NCBI GenBank assembly: GCA_030019365.1
Contig: JASEFA010000001.1
Span: forward strand, 248,001-312,000
Length of the DNA stretch: 64,000 bases
Direction: 5' to 3'
Source: Bacillota bacterium
Lineage (GTDB): Bacteria > Bacillota > Sulfobacillia > JACIYH01
The translations under genes were made by a program, and so were the position numbers. Positions 25,118 to 33,599 of this stretch are shown here, in pieces (position 1 is the first letter of the stretch; every line of letters begins with the position of its first letter). The notes beneath the pieces are model-generated. The model was given only the letters and a program-made list of their open reading frames with translations. It was not told the origin of the DNA and did not search any database.

Positions 25118-26367
25118 TCGCGGAAATAGTGGCTGTGGGGACGGAGATCCTGCTGGGCGACATCGTCAACACCAATGCCCGGTTCCTGAGCCAGCGCCTG
25201 GCCGCCCTGGGCGTGGACGTCTACTACCAGGTAGCGGTGGGGGACAACCGGGACCGCATGGCGGCTGCCTTCCGGCAGGCGCTGGGGCGCGCCCACCTGG
25301 TGGTGGTGAGCGGGGGACTGGGCCCTACCGAGGACGACCTGAGCAAAGAGGTGATGGCCCAGGTCCTGGGGCGGCCTCTGGATTTCGACCCGGGAGTGAT
25401 GGCGGGGATCGAGGACTTCTTCCGCCGCCGGGGCAGGCCCCTGACCCCGAACGCGCGCAAGCAGGCCCTGGTCCCGCGAGGGGCGCGGGTGCTGGAGAAT
25501 CCCGTGGGGACGGCCCCCGGTCTCTTCCTGGAGGAAGCGGGGAGCCTGGTGGTGCTCCTGCCCGGACCGCCCGGAGAGCTGGTTCCCATCTGGGAGCGGC
25601 AGGTGGAGCCCTTGCTGCGCGAGCGGGGAGCCGGTACGCAGGTGATCCTCAGCCGCACCATCAAGGTTTGTGCCATGGGGGAGGCGGGGGTGGCCCATCT
25701 GGTGCGGGACCTGTTCGCGTCGGCCAACCCCACGGTGGCCCCCTACGCCAAGCCGGGTGAGGTGCACCTGCGGGTGACGGCGAAAGCTGCGGACGCCGCT
25801 GCGGCCCGAGAGCTCATCGCCCCCCTGGAAGATGAGGTCCGGCGCCGCCTGGGGTGGCGCGTGTTCGGGGCCGACGGGGAGACTCTGGCTCACGCCGCCG
25901 GCGAGAGGCTGGCAGCGGCCGGTCTCACCCTGGCGGTGGCGGAGAGTTGCACGGGGGGCATGCTGGGCGCCCGTATTACCTCGGTGCCGGGATCGTCGCG
26001 CTACTTCCTGGGTGGGATCATCTCGTACGCCAACGAGGTGAAGGAGTCCCAGCTGGGGGTATCCGCCGGGGTGATCCGGGAGCACGGGGCCGTCTCCGAG
26101 CAGGTGGCGGGCGCCATGGCGGAAGGGGTGCGGGATCGCCTGGGTGCCTCCCTGGCCCTGGCCATCTCGGGAGTGGCCGGGCCGGGTGGGGGCAGGCCGG
26201 GCAAGCCGGTGGGTACGGTGTGCTTTGCTCTGGCGCGACCGGAGGGCACTTTCACCTGGTCGGATTCTCTGCGGGGTGATCGGGAAGAGGTACGCGAGCG
26301 AGCCTGCCAGATTGCCCTCACCACCCTCTATCGCTATCTGGCCACCGGCAGCCCCGAGGGGGAATAG
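25114..26367 (+). CDS. cinA: CinA: competence/damage-inducible protein, nicotinamide-nucleotide amidase
   Basis: TTG 25114 overlaps the protease stop (TTGA) and starts the family N-terminus IAEIVAVGTEILLGDIVNTN; 417 residues. The N-terminal MoCF/COG1058 domain carries SGGLGPTEDDLS and the C-terminal amidohydrolase domain AESCTGGMLGARITSVPGSS and ISGVAGPGGG. The two-domain form fits enzymes that hydrolyse ADP-ribose-like compounds and deamidate NMN in pyridine-nucleotide salvage. The order cinA, (thpR), recA is common in Bacillota. Confidence 0.9.
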   Translation: MIAEIVAVGTEILLGDIVNTNARFLSQRLAALGVDVYYQVAVGDNRDRMAAAFRQALGRAHLVVVSGGLGPTEDDLSKEVMAQVLGRPLDFDPGVMAGIEDFFRRRGRPLTPNARKQALVPRGARVLENPVGTAPGLFLEEAGSLVVLLPGPPGELVPIWERQVEPLLRERGAGTQVILSRTIKVCAMGEAGVAHLVRDLFASANPTVAPYAKPGEVHLRVTAKAADAAAARELIAPLEDEVRRRLGWRVFGADGETLAHAAGERLAAAGLTLAVAESCTGGMLGARITSVPGSSRYFLGGIISYANEVKESQLGVSAGVIREHGAVSEQVAGAMAEGVRDRLGASLALAISGVAGPGGGRPGKPVGTVCFALARPEGTFTWSDSLRGDREEVRERACQIALTTLYRYLATGSPEGE

Positions 26368-26369
26368 GT

Positions 26370-26924
26370 TTGCGGCTTTTCGTGGCGGTGGAGTTGCCCC
26401 CTTCTTTGCGGCGCGCTCTGGGCGAACTGGTGCGCCACCTGGCGGAATCCCGGGCCGACGTCAAGTGGGTGGAGGAAGAGAACTTCCACCTCACCCTCAA
26501 GTTCCTGGGAGAGGTGGACCCGGCCCGCCTTGCCGAGCTGGCGGAGGCCTTGGCCCGGGCGGCCGGGGAAATGAAGCCATTCACCTTCGAGGCTGCCGGC
26601 ACAGGCGCGTTCCCGTCCCCCGGGCGAGCGCGGGTGGTGTGGGTGGGGGTGGGCCGCGGGGCAGGAGAGCTGGGCCGGCTGGCTGCCGCAGTAGACTCCC
26701 AGCTCGCGGACCTGGGTTTTGCCCCCGAGAGCAGGCCCTTTTCGCCCCACCTCACCGTGGGCCGGGTGCGCTCACCCCGCGGGGCGACCGACCTGGCCAG
26801 AGCGCTCGAGCAGGCTTCCTTCCCCGCCCGGGAGGTTGCCGTGGAAGAAATCGTGCTGTTCCAGAGCGCGCTCGGGCGCTCCGGTCCGGTATACACTCCC
26901 CTGGGGCGCCACCGGCTGGGCTAG
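26370..26924 (+). CDS. thpR: RNA 2',3'-cyclic phosphodiesterase (LigT/ThpR)
   Basis: TTG 26370 begins MRLFVAVELPPSLRRAL; 184 residues, normal for the family. The two HxT motifs of the 2H phosphoesterase fold are present: HLTLKFLG (H40, T42) and HLTVGRV (about H127). It hydrolyses 2',3'-cyclic phosphate ends; the physiological RNA substrate is not known. It lies 2 bases after cinA and presumably shares its transcript. Confidence 0.88.
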   Translation: MRLFVAVELPPSLRRALGELVRHLAESRADVKWVEEENFHLTLKFLGEVDPARLAELAEALARAAGEMKPFTFEAAGTGAFPSPGRARVVWVGVGRGAGELGRLAAAVDSQLADLGFAPESRPFSPHLTVGRVRSPRGATDLARALEQASFPAREVAVEEIVLFQSALGRSGPVYTPLGRHRLG

Positions 26925-27044
26925 CGAGCCGCCAGGCGGGCCGCGCCTGGTGGTTGGACAGGAGGCCCGCAGCGCACGAGGGGCTCGCCGGGGTGAGGCC
27001 GGGTCGGGGCGGTGGCCGGGGATGATGTCGGGCCGGGGTGGTGC

Positions 27045-27074
27045 TTGTCCCGGCGGCGAGCAGGATGATATACT
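27045..27074 (+). promoter_or_regulatory. Predicted recA promoter
   Basis: TTGTCC (27045-27050), 18-bp spacer, TATACT (27069-27074), about 42 bases before the recA start. I see no GAAC-N4-GTTC-type LexA box around it. Confidence 0.55.
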
Positions 27075-27115
27075 CAGCGGAGGAAGCGGCTCCCGACCAG
27101 AAAGGAGGGGACCGC

Positions 27116-28138
27116 ATGGATAGAGAAAAGGCCCTGGAGATGGCCCTTTCCCAGATCGAAAGGCAGTTCGGGAAAGGGTCCGTCATGCGTTTGGGAGAGG
27201 CGTCGGCCCGCATGCAGGTGGACGTGATCCCCACCGGATCCCTCGCCCTGGACATCGCCCTGGGGATCGGGGGGATCCCACGAGGGCGGGTGGTGGAGAT
27301 TTACGGCCCGGAGGCGTCGGGCAAGACCACCGTGGCGCTCCACATCATCAGCGAAACCCAGAGGATGGGGGGAGTGGCCGCCTTCATCGACGCCGAGCAC
27401 GCCCTGGATCCGGTGTACGCCCGCCGGGTGGGGGTGGACGTGGACAACCTCCTCATCTCCCAGCCGGACACCGGTGAGCAGGCCCTGGAGATCGCCGAGG
27501 CGCTGGTGCGCAGCGGTGCCGTCGACGTGGTGGTGGTGGACTCGGTGGCGGCTCTGGTGCCGCGGGCGGAGCTGGAAGGTGAGATGGGCGATTCGCACGT
27601 GGGTCTGCAGGCCCGGCTCATGTCCCAGGCCCTGCGCAAGCTGGCCGGCGCCATCTCGAAAACCCGCTGCGTGGCCGTCTTCATCAACCAGTTGCGCGAG
27701 AAAGTGGGGGTAATGTTCGGGAATCCCGAGGTGACCCCCGGGGGCCGGGCCCTCAAGTTCTATGCCTCCATTCGCCTGGAGGTGCGCAAGCAGGAGTCCA
27801 TCAAGCACGGGACGGAAGTGGTGGGCTCGCGCACCCGCGTCAAGGTGGTGAAGAACAAGCTCGCTCCCCCCTTCCGGCAGGCCGACTTCGACATCATCTA
27901 CGGCGAGGGGATCTCGCGCGAGGGCAGCATCCTGGACGTGGGCGTGGATATGGGCGTTCTACAGAAGGTGGGTACCTGGTACGCCTTCGGTGACGTGCGC
28001 CTGGGACAGGGTAGGGAGAACGCCCGTGACTACCTTCGCTCCCACCCGGAGACGGCGACGGAGGTAGAGCGCAAGGCGCGGGAAGCCCTCAGCCTGGGCG
28101 CGGTGAAGACGGCAGCCGCCAGTGATGACGAGGCCTGA
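27116..28138 (+). CDS. recA: Recombinase RecA
   Basis: ATG 27116 with AAAGGAGG upstream; 340 residues. Walker [10 protein letters not shown] (64-72), Walker [20 protein letters not shown], loop L1/L2 sequences ([39 protein letters not shown]) are intact. It forms ATP-dependent filaments on single-stranded DNA for homologous recombination and would trigger LexA self-cleavage if present. It heads a run of repair genes: recX, an Mre11-like nuclease and a Rad50-like ATPase in pieces. The 3' end overlaps recX by 17 bases. Confidence 0.97.
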   Translation: MDREKALEMALSQIERQFGKGSVMRLGEASARMQVDVIPTGSLALDIALGIGGIPRGRVVEIYGPEASGKTTVALHIISETQRMGGVAAFIDAEHALDPVYARRVGVDVDNLLISQPDTGEQALEIAEALVRSGAVDVVVVDSVAALVPRAELEGEMGDSHVGLQARLMSQALRKLAGAISKTRCVAVFINQLREKVGVMFGNPEVTPGGRALKFYASIRLEVRKQESIKHGTEVVGSRTRVKVVKNKLAPPFRQADFDIIYGEGISREGSILDVGVDMGVLQKVGTWYAFGDVRLGQGRENARDYLRSHPETATEVERKAREALSLGAVKTAAASDDEA

Positions 28139-28739
28139 CCGCGCCGCCCGCAGGGGAGCGGGCGGGGGCTCGCAGATCGATGCCGCGCGGGAGTACGCCT
28201 TGCGGCTGCTCGAGCGTCCCCGCACCGAGTACCAGGTCAGGATGGCCCTGGCCCGGCGGGGATTCGACGGGGCCGTACAGGACGAGGTGGTGGGCCGCCT
28301 GCGGGGGCTGGGACTGCTGGATGATGTGGCGTACGCTCGGGCCTACATAGAAGAGACGCTGGTACGTCGGCCCATGGGCAGGAGGGCCCTGGCGGTCGCC
28401 CTGGCCCGGCGCGGGGTGAGCAGGGAACACGTCCGGCTGGCCCTCGCCCAGGTGGAGGAGAGCATGAGGATGGATGTGGGGGCGGATGCGGGTCCCGCGG
28501 GCCGCGAGGGGGAGCCGGACGCAGGTGCCGCGGGCCCGGAGGGGGAGCCGGGAGACCTGGAAGAGGTGGCTGCCCGGCGGGCGGGACAGGCCTGGTTGCG
28601 GCGCAACCGGCACCGTCCCGACGCCTGCCGCCTGCAGGGCTACCTCATGAGGCGCGGGTTCGGTAGGGAGCTGGCGGTGCGCACGGTGAGAGAACTGCTG
28701 GGCGAGGAGAGTGACGATGCGTTTCCTGGTGGTGGCTGA
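28122..28739 (+). CDS. recX: Regulatory protein RecX
   Basis: 205 residues from ATG 28122, within the recA end. The RecX three-helix repeats are seen in [43 protein letters not shown] and the C-terminal [17 protein letters not shown]. RecX modulates RecA filament growth. An acidic Gly/Pro-rich insertion between the second and third repeats, around residues 120-145, is made of an 11-residue duplication. The end overlaps the next gene by 23 bases. Confidence 0.87.
   Translation: MMTRPDRAARRGAGGGSQIDAAREYALRLLERPRTEYQVRMALARRGFDGAVQDEVVGRLRGLGLLDDVAYARAYIEETLVRRPMGRRALAVALARRGVSREHVRLALAQVEESMRMDVGADAGPAGREGEPDAGAAGPEGEPGDLEEVAARRAGQAWLRRNRHRPDACRLQGYLMRRGFGRELAVRTVRELLGEESDDAFPGGG
28488..28550 (+). 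repeat. 33-bp-period duplication inside recX
   Basis: Two 30-bp near-copies at 28488-28517 and 28521-28550, both ending GAGGGGGAGCCG (period 33 bp), encoding [10 protein letters not shown] and [10 protein letters not shown] in the RecX linker. Confidence 0.8.
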
Positions 28740-29727
28740 CACCCACCTCCGCGGCACTTCTCCCCAGGGCCGGCGGGACGACTTCTTCGCCACCTGCCGC
28801 GCCAAACTGGAGGAAGTGGTGAACCTGGCGGAGGACCTGGGGGTGAGCGCCCTCCTGCACCTGGGGGACGTGTTCGACCGCCCCGACCTGGCTCCCGGCG
28901 TGGCACGGGAATTCATGCTTGTCCTGCGCCGCTGCCGGGTGCCCGTGTACGGCATCGTCGGCAACCACGATGTTTACGGTCACAACCCGGACAGCCTCCC
29001 CCGCACCCTGCTCGGGCTGGTGGAGGCACTGGGTGGGCTGCGGCTCCTGCGGTGCGGCGAGGTGGAGCTGCTGGGAGGTCCGGGGCAGTTGAAGGTGCAG
29101 CTCACCGGGGCCCCCTTCCAGCACGACATCGACAGCAGGGACGGGGCGGACTACGTGGTCAGCAGGGATGCCCGCGCGGACGTGGCCATCCACATGGCTC
29201 ACGGCATGCTTCTCGAGAAACCCTGGGTGTCCGGGATGGACTATACGCTCATCGAACGGGTGGCACCGCGCACCGGTGCCGATCTCACCCTGGTGGGGCA
29301 CTACCACCTGGGGTACTCCCGGCTTCCCCTCGAGCCCGTACCGGGGCGCCTCTTCGTCAACCCCGGTGCCATGGTGCGCCTGGAAGCCAGCCTGGCGGAG
29401 ATTGCCCGTCACCCGCAGGTGGTGCTGGTGGAAGTGGAGGGGAGTGGCATCTCGGTGCGCGGCATCCCTCTGCGGAGCGCGCTCCCGGGGGATGAGGTGC
29501 TGGACCGTTCGCTCATCGAAGCGGCCGCCTACCGGGATACCCAGCTGGCCGACTTCATCCAGCGGGTGAAAGGGGCCTGGGACGGGCGCCGCCTGTTTGA
29601 CCTGGAGGACATGGTGGCCGCCATCGCCGGCGGCGAAGGATACCCGGAGGAAGTGAAGAGGGAGGCGCTGCAGCGGGTGGGGATGGCTCGGGAACGCCTG
29701 GCGGGGAGGAGCGGGAGGGAAAGGTGA
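28717..29727 (+). CDS. Mre11/SbcD-like metallophosphoesterase
   Basis: ATG 28717 ([13 protein letters not shown]), 336 residues; GTG 28711 is a neighbouring alternative. Phosphoesterase motifs are complete: DTH, LGDVFDRP, GNHDVYG, HMAHG and GHYHLGYS. A capping domain of about 100 residues follows. The family includes SbcD and Mre11, Mn-dependent nucleases that work with SbcC/Rad50 on DNA ends and hairpins. Its stop overlaps the start of the Rad50-like N-half gene (29724), strongly suggesting that the two products form a complex. It is shorter than typical SbcD (about 400), resembling phage-type versions. Confidence 0.85.
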   Translation: MRFLVVADTHLRGTSPQGRRDDFFATCRAKLEEVVNLAEDLGVSALLHLGDVFDRPDLAPGVAREFMLVLRRCRVPVYGIVGNHDVYGHNPDSLPRTLLGLVEALGGLRLLRCGEVELLGGPGQLKVQLTGAPFQHDIDSRDGADYVVSRDARADVAIHMAHGMLLEKPWVSGMDYTLIERVAPRTGADLTLVGHYHLGYSRLPLEPVPGRLFVNPGAMVRLEASLAEIARHPQVVLVEVEGSGISVRGIPLRSALPGDEVLDRSLIEAAAYRDTQLADFIQRVKGAWDGRRLFDLEDMVAAIAGGEGYPEEVKREALQRVGMARERLAGRSGRER

Positions 29728-30893
29728 GGTACATAGCCAGTCTGGAGCTGGAGAACTTCCAGTGCCACGCCCGCACCCTGCTCACCTTCAGCCCGGGGCT
29801 GAACGTGATCGTGGGCCCCTCCGACCAGGGCAAGACCGCCATCATCAGGGGCCTGCGCTGGGTGCTGTACAACGAGCCGCGTGGGAGCGACTTCGTGCGC
29901 GTGGGTGCCGAGTCCTGCCGTGTAACCGTCACCTTCGACGACGGCACCCGTATCAGCCGGGAGAAAGGGCCCCGCACCAACCGCTACCTTATCGAGAAGG
30001 ATGGGGAAAGACGTGAGTTCAACTCGGTCAACGCGACCGTGGAGAGCGAGGTCTGCGCCGCCCACGGCATGGCACCCCTTGCCCTCGATGAAGACCGGGA
30101 GCTGAGGCTCAATCTGGGTGGCCAACTGGAAGCTCCCTTCCTCCTGGAGGAGCCGGGTGCGCTGCGGGCTAAGGCAGTGAGCCAGATCGTGGGCGTCCAC
30201 ATAATCGACGCTGCCATCCGGGACGTGCTGGCGGACGAGGGGCGGGCCGCCCGCGAGGAAGCCGATCTCGGCAGGGATATCGCAGTCTGGGAGGAAAAGC
30301 TGGCCCGGTACGACGACCTGCCCGCCCACGAGCAGGCGTTGCAGCAGGCGGAAGCGGTGCTGGCCCGGGCGCGGGGGCAGCGGGAGCGGGCGGAGCGGTT
30401 GTTCGACCTGAAGAAGAGCTGGGAACGCGCCCGGGAGGATGCGGAGAGGCTGAGCCGGCTGGTGCACCTCCTGGGGGGCCTGCCCCAGGCGGAAGACCTG
30501 GCGGGGCGGGCAGGGGCGCTGGTGGATCGGTACGGTCGCCTGCGCCAGCTGTCGCTGCGGTGGCGCGAGAGCGGCTCTCGCAAGGCCCACTGGGAGCGGG
30601 TGGCGGCCGGCCTGGCGGGGGCGCCCCGGGCCGAGGGCCTGCTCGAGAGGGCGGCAGAGCTGCAATCCCGGTGGCAGAGGCTGCGGGAGGTACGGTCCCG
30701 CCTCGCCCAGGTCCGGGAGCGGATCGGGAAAGCCGTGGCCGGGCGGGACCGGGCCCGCTACCAGGAGAGAGAGGTGGGGACCCGGTACGGCGAACTGCTG
30801 GTGCGCCTGGGCAGGTGTCCCACCTGCGGGGCCGCCATCAAGCCGGACCAGGTTCCCGCCATCCTGGCGGAAATATGCGGAGGGGGGCGGTAG
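29724..30893 (+). CDS. N-terminal half of a split Rad50/SbcC-like ATPase, ending at a zinc hook
   Basis: 389 residues from GTG 29724. The beginning YIASLELENFQCHARTLLTF and Walker A GPSDQGKTAI are those of the SMC/Rad50 head N-lobe; the lobe continues to about residue 150. Residues 155-360 are almost entirely charged helix, i.e. coiled coil. RCPTCGAAIKP (C365, C368) near the end is a Rad50-type CxxC zinc hook. No Walker B, signature loop or returning coil is present in this gene. These are encoded by the second gene downstream. In ordinary SbcC/Rad50 both halves are one polypeptide of 900-1300 residues. The partner nuclease is the preceding gene. Confidence 0.8.
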   Translation: MRYIASLELENFQCHARTLLTFSPGLNVIVGPSDQGKTAIIRGLRWVLYNEPRGSDFVRVGAESCRVTVTFDDGTRISREKGPRTNRYLIEKDGERREFNSVNATVESEVCAAHGMAPLALDEDRELRLNLGGQLEAPFLLEEPGALRAKAVSQIVGVHIIDAAIRDVLADEGRAAREEADLGRDIAVWEEKLARYDDLPAHEQALQQAEAVLARARGQRERAERLFDLKKSWERAREDAERLSRLVHLLGGLPQAEDLAGRAGALVDRYGRLRQLSLRWRESGSRKAHWERVAAGLAGAPRAEGLLERAAELQSRWQRLREVRSRLAQVRERIGKAVAGRDRARYQEREVGTRYGELLVRLGRCPTCGAAIKPDQVPAILAEICGGGR

Positions 30894-30894
30894 C

Positions 30895-31158
30895 TTGAGC
30901 CTGGAGAGTGACCTGGCCCTGCTGAAGCAACAGCTTCAGCAGGCCAGGACGGTGAAAGCGCGGGCGGAGGGGCAGCTTGAGGCTCTGGAGCAGGATAGGC
31001 AGCGCATCCTGGCGGAGATGGGAGAGCTGGGAGTGACGCCCGATACCATCGACGGCGAGGTGGCCCGGCTGGAGAAGGACATCGCCGGCCTCCTGGAACA
31101 GGCCCGGCGCCTCATCCCGCGAGAGCTCCTGGGCGGCCCGGGGCCGGCGGGGGCATGA
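30895..31158 (+). CDS. Small coiled-coil protein between the two Rad50-like halves
   Basis: 87 residues from TTG 30895, 1 base after the previous stop, with GGAGGGGGG upstream. Nearly all residues fall in heptad-like charged helix (DLALLKQQLQQARTVKARAE; EVARLEKDIAGLLEQARRL). No other motif. By its position it may supply the distal part of the returning coiled-coil arm of the split Rad50-like ATPase. It is not recognisable on its own. Confidence 0.65.
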   Translation: MSLESDLALLKQQLQQARTVKARAEGQLEALEQDRQRILAEMGELGVTPDTIDGEVARLEKDIAGLLEQARRLIPRELLGGPGPAGA

Positions 31159-31171
31159 CGGGAGACGATCC

Positions 31172-31837
31172 GTGGTGATGGCGGCGGAGCAAGAAATACA
31201 GGACATGGCCGGCCGGGCCCGGAAGGCCCTGGAGCAACGCAGGGGCCAGCAGCGGCAGGTGGAGGAGGAACTGGCTCGCCTGCGGCAGAGTCTGGCCGAC
31301 AGGCAAAGGCGGCGGGAGCTGTACGGCCAGGTGGCTGCCCTGCTGCGCACGGTAGCGGAACGGGCCCGGGAGGATGCCCGCGAGCAGGTGGAGATCCTGG
31401 TAACCGACGCCCTGCGCTACGTGTTCGGACCTCACCTGGAGTTCCAGGTGCTGACCGAGCAGCGGGCGGGCAGGTCTGAGGCGGACTTCTACGTGGTGTC
31501 CAGCTACGGGAGTCACCGGGTGCAGAACAGGCCCCAGGATGCCCGCGGGGGTGGGGTGGTGGACGTGGTCTCCCTGGCTCTGCGCGCGGCCCTGCTCCTC
31601 CTGGCGCGGCCTCCCCTGGCGGGTCCGGTAGTGCTGGACGAGCCGGCCAAGCATGTTTCGGAGGAGTACATCGCCCGCGTGGCTTCGTTCCTCAAGGAAA
31701 CCAGTTCGTCTTTTGGACGGCAGGTGATCATGATAACCCACAACCAGCACCTGGCCCATACGGGAGACAAGGCATACCTGGTGGAAATGAAGGATGGCAT
31801 CTCGCAGGTCCGGGAGCTGGCCGTATCCTTGACTTAG
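31172..31837 (+). CDS. C-terminal half of a split Rad50/SbcC-like ATPase
   Basis: 221 residues from GTG 31172 (ATG 31178 in frame). Residues 1-75 form a coiled coil (returning arm). The head C-lobe follows: ARGGGVVDVVSLALRAALL occupies the place of the LSGGQ-type signature, VVLDEPAKHVSEEY is Walker B with D-loop, and IMITHNQHL carries the switch His. The gene has no Walker A, so it is only functional together with the N-half. The form of the signature resembles SMC-like ATPases I associate with phages and mobile DNA. It ends the recA repair operon; a new promoter begins in its last codons. Confidence 0.78.
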   Translation: MVMAAEQEIQDMAGRARKALEQRRGQQRQVEEELARLRQSLADRQRRRELYGQVAALLRTVAERAREDAREQVEILVTDALRYVFGPHLEFQVLTEQRAGRSEADFYVVSSYGSHRVQNRPQDARGGGVVDVVSLALRAALLLLARPPLAGPVVLDEPAKHVSEEYIARVASFLKETSSSFGRQVIMITHNQHLAHTGDKAYLVEMKDGISQVRELAVSLT

Positions 31838-31857
31838 GGAAGGAAAATAGCTAGAAT
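31829..31857 (+). promoter_or_regulatory. Strong predicted promoter for rny
   Basis: TTGACT (31829-31834), exactly 17 bp, TAGAAT (31852-31857). The -35 box lies inside the last codons of the ATPase gene. Transcription would start near 31864, leaving a leader of about 140 bases before rny. Confidence 0.7.
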
Positions 31858-31887
31858 TCCTACGGATGGGAGCGCAGAGTACCGCTG

Positions 31888-31971
31888 TTTATCGATAAAG
31901 CTTCGGACATCCCGTGTCCGCAGGGACGGACGCATCGATAGGCACGTGGTAATCTGGCCGGAAGCTTCCGG
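31888..31971 (+). other. rny 5' leader with three palindromic elements
   Basis: Within the predicted leader: TTTATCGATAAA (31888-31899), CGGACA-TCCCG-TGTCCG (31904-31920) and CCGGAAGCTTCCGG (31958-31971), the last followed by CTTTTGTGT. The final hairpin plus T-rich stretch could act as a weak attenuator or as an RNase Y autoregulation site. These are direct sequence observations; function is inferred. Confidence 0.45.
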
Positions 31972-32003
31972 CTTTTGTGTATGTGCCCAGAGGGGAGGTG
32001 ACG

Positions 32004-33545
32004 GTGATCAACTGGTACACCGTCCTCGCGATGGTGGTTTCTCTGGTGGCGGGCCTGTTCACGGGGTATTTCGTCCGGCGGGTCATGGCCGAGGCGAAGA
32101 TAGGGTCGGCGGAAACACAGGCCAAACGCGTCCTGGAAGAGGCGGTCGAGCAGGGGGAGGCCAGGAAGAAGGAGCTCCTCCTGGAGGCCAAAGAGGAAGT
32201 CCACCGTTTGCGGTCGGAGTTCGAGCGCGAAACCCGGGAGCGGAGGGTGGAGCTGCAGCGCATGGAGCGCCGGCTCATGTCCAGAGAGGAACAACTGGAC
32301 CGCAAGCTGGACAACCTGGAGCGGCGCGAGGAGACCCTGGCAGCCCGGGAAAAGGAGCTGGCGACTGCCCAGAAAGAGCTGGCGGCCCTGCAGGCCCGGC
32401 AACGTGAGGAACTGGAGAGGATTTGCGGGATCACGGCCGAAGAGGCCCGGCAAATCCTGCTCAAGAGTGTGGAAGAGGAAGTCCGGCACGAAGCGGCCCT
32501 GCTCATCCGGCAGGTGGAGCAGGAAGCCAGGGATGAGGCGGAGAAGCGGGCCCGGGAAGTGGTGTCCCTGGCCATCCAGCGCTGCGCCGCCGACCACGTG
32601 GCGGAAACCACCGTATCGGTTGTGGAGCTGCCCAACGAGGAGATGAAGGGACGGATCATCGGGAGGGAGGGCCGCAATATCAGGACTCTGGAGACGCTCA
32701 CCGGGATCGACCTCATCATCGACGATACCCCGGAGGCCGTCATCCTTTCCGGATTCGATCCCGTGCGGCGCGAGGTGGCCCGCGTGGCCCTGGAGAGGCT
32801 GGTGGCCGACGGCCGCATCCATCCGGCACGCATTGAGGAGATGGTGGAGAAGGCCCAGAGGGAAGTGGAAACCCGCATCCGGGAAGAGGGCGAACAGGCC
32901 GCCCTGGAGGTGGGCGTGCACGGGGTTCATCCCGAGCTGATCAAGCTCCTGGGCCGGCTGAAGTTCCGCTCTTCGTACGGGCAGAATGTCCTGCGGCATT
33001 CCCTGGAAGTAGCCCACCTGGCGAGCGTGATGGCGGCCGAGCTGGGCGTGGACGTGCAGGTGGCCAGGCGGGCCGGGCTGCTTCATGACGTGGGTAAAGC
33101 CATAGACCACCAGATGGAAGGTTCTCACACGGCCATCGGGGTGAACCTGCTGCGCAAGTACCGGGAATCGCCGGAAGTGACCCACGCGGTGGAGTGCCAC
33201 CATGGCGATGTGGAGCCGCACACGGTGGAGGCGGTGCTGGTGGCGGCCGCTGATGCCATCTCCGCCGCCCGGCCCGGAGCGCGCAGGGAGACCCTGGAAG
33301 CCTATGTGAAGCGCCTGCAGAAGCTGGAGGAAATCGCGGATTCCTTCGAAGGGGTGGACAAGGCCTACGCCATCCAGGCCGGCCGGGAAGTGCGCATTAT
33401 CGTACAGCCCGAGAAGGTTGACGACCTGGGGGCCGTGCGCCTGGCCCGCGACATGGTGAAGAAGATCGAGAGCGAGCTGGAATATCCCGGCCAGGTCAAG
33501 GTAATCGTGATCCGGGAAACCAGGGCCGTGGATTATGCCAGGTGA
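32004..33545 (+). CDS. rny: Ribonuclease Y
   Basis: GTG 32004 behind GGGGAGGTG; 513 residues, normal for the family. N-terminal membrane anchor (about 3-24), a long coiled coil (about 30-200), a KH domain ([22 protein letters not shown]) and an HD domain with [12 protein letters not shown] and the later HHGD. It is the membrane-bound endoribonuclease that starts bulk mRNA decay in many Bacillota. ymdB and spoVS follow as in Bacillus subtilis. Confidence 0.96.
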   Translation: MINWYTVLAMVVSLVAGLFTGYFVRRVMAEAKIGSAETQAKRVLEEAVEQGEARKKELLLEAKEEVHRLRSEFERETRERRVELQRMERRLMSREEQLDRKLDNLERREETLAAREKELATAQKELAALQARQREELERICGITAEEARQILLKSVEEEVRHEAALLIRQVEQEARDEAEKRAREVVSLAIQRCAADHVAETTVSVVELPNEEMKGRIIGREGRNIRTLETLTGIDLIIDDTPEAVILSGFDPVRREVARVALERLVADGRIHPARIEEMVEKAQREVETRIREEGEQAALEVGVHGVHPELIKLLGRLKFRSSYGQNVLRHSLEVAHLASVMAAELGVDVQVARRAGLLHDVGKAIDHQMEGSHTAIGVNLLRKYRESPEVTHAVECHHGDVEPHTVEAVLVAAADAISAARPGARRETLEAYVKRLQKLEEIADSFEGVDKAYAIQAGREVRIIVQPEKVDDLGAVRLARDMVKKIESELEYPGQVKVIVIRETRAVDYAR

Positions 33546-33549
33546 GAGC

Positions 33550-33573
33550 GGGGGGCCGCAAGGCCCCCCTTCT
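33550..33573 (+). terminator. GNRA-capped hairpin between rny and ymdB
   Basis: GGGGGGCC-GCAA-GGCCCCCC (33550-33569), 8-bp all-GC stem with a GCAA tetraloop, then TTCT. The weak T-tract suggests partial termination or mRNA end protection rather than a full stop. Confidence 0.5.
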
Positions 33574-33599
33574 CCTTGGGGAAGGGAGCATACATACGG

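Noticed and set aside
27000-27115. LexA/SOS box upstream of recA
   Set aside because: No GAAC-N4-GTTC-type dyad was found near the promoter; SOS control is not supported by this sequence.
29724-31837. Rad50-like gene broken by frameshifts
   Set aside because: Each piece has its own start and ribosome-binding region and ends cleanly at a domain boundary (after the zinc hook, before the returning coil). Decay would not be expected to respect these borders.
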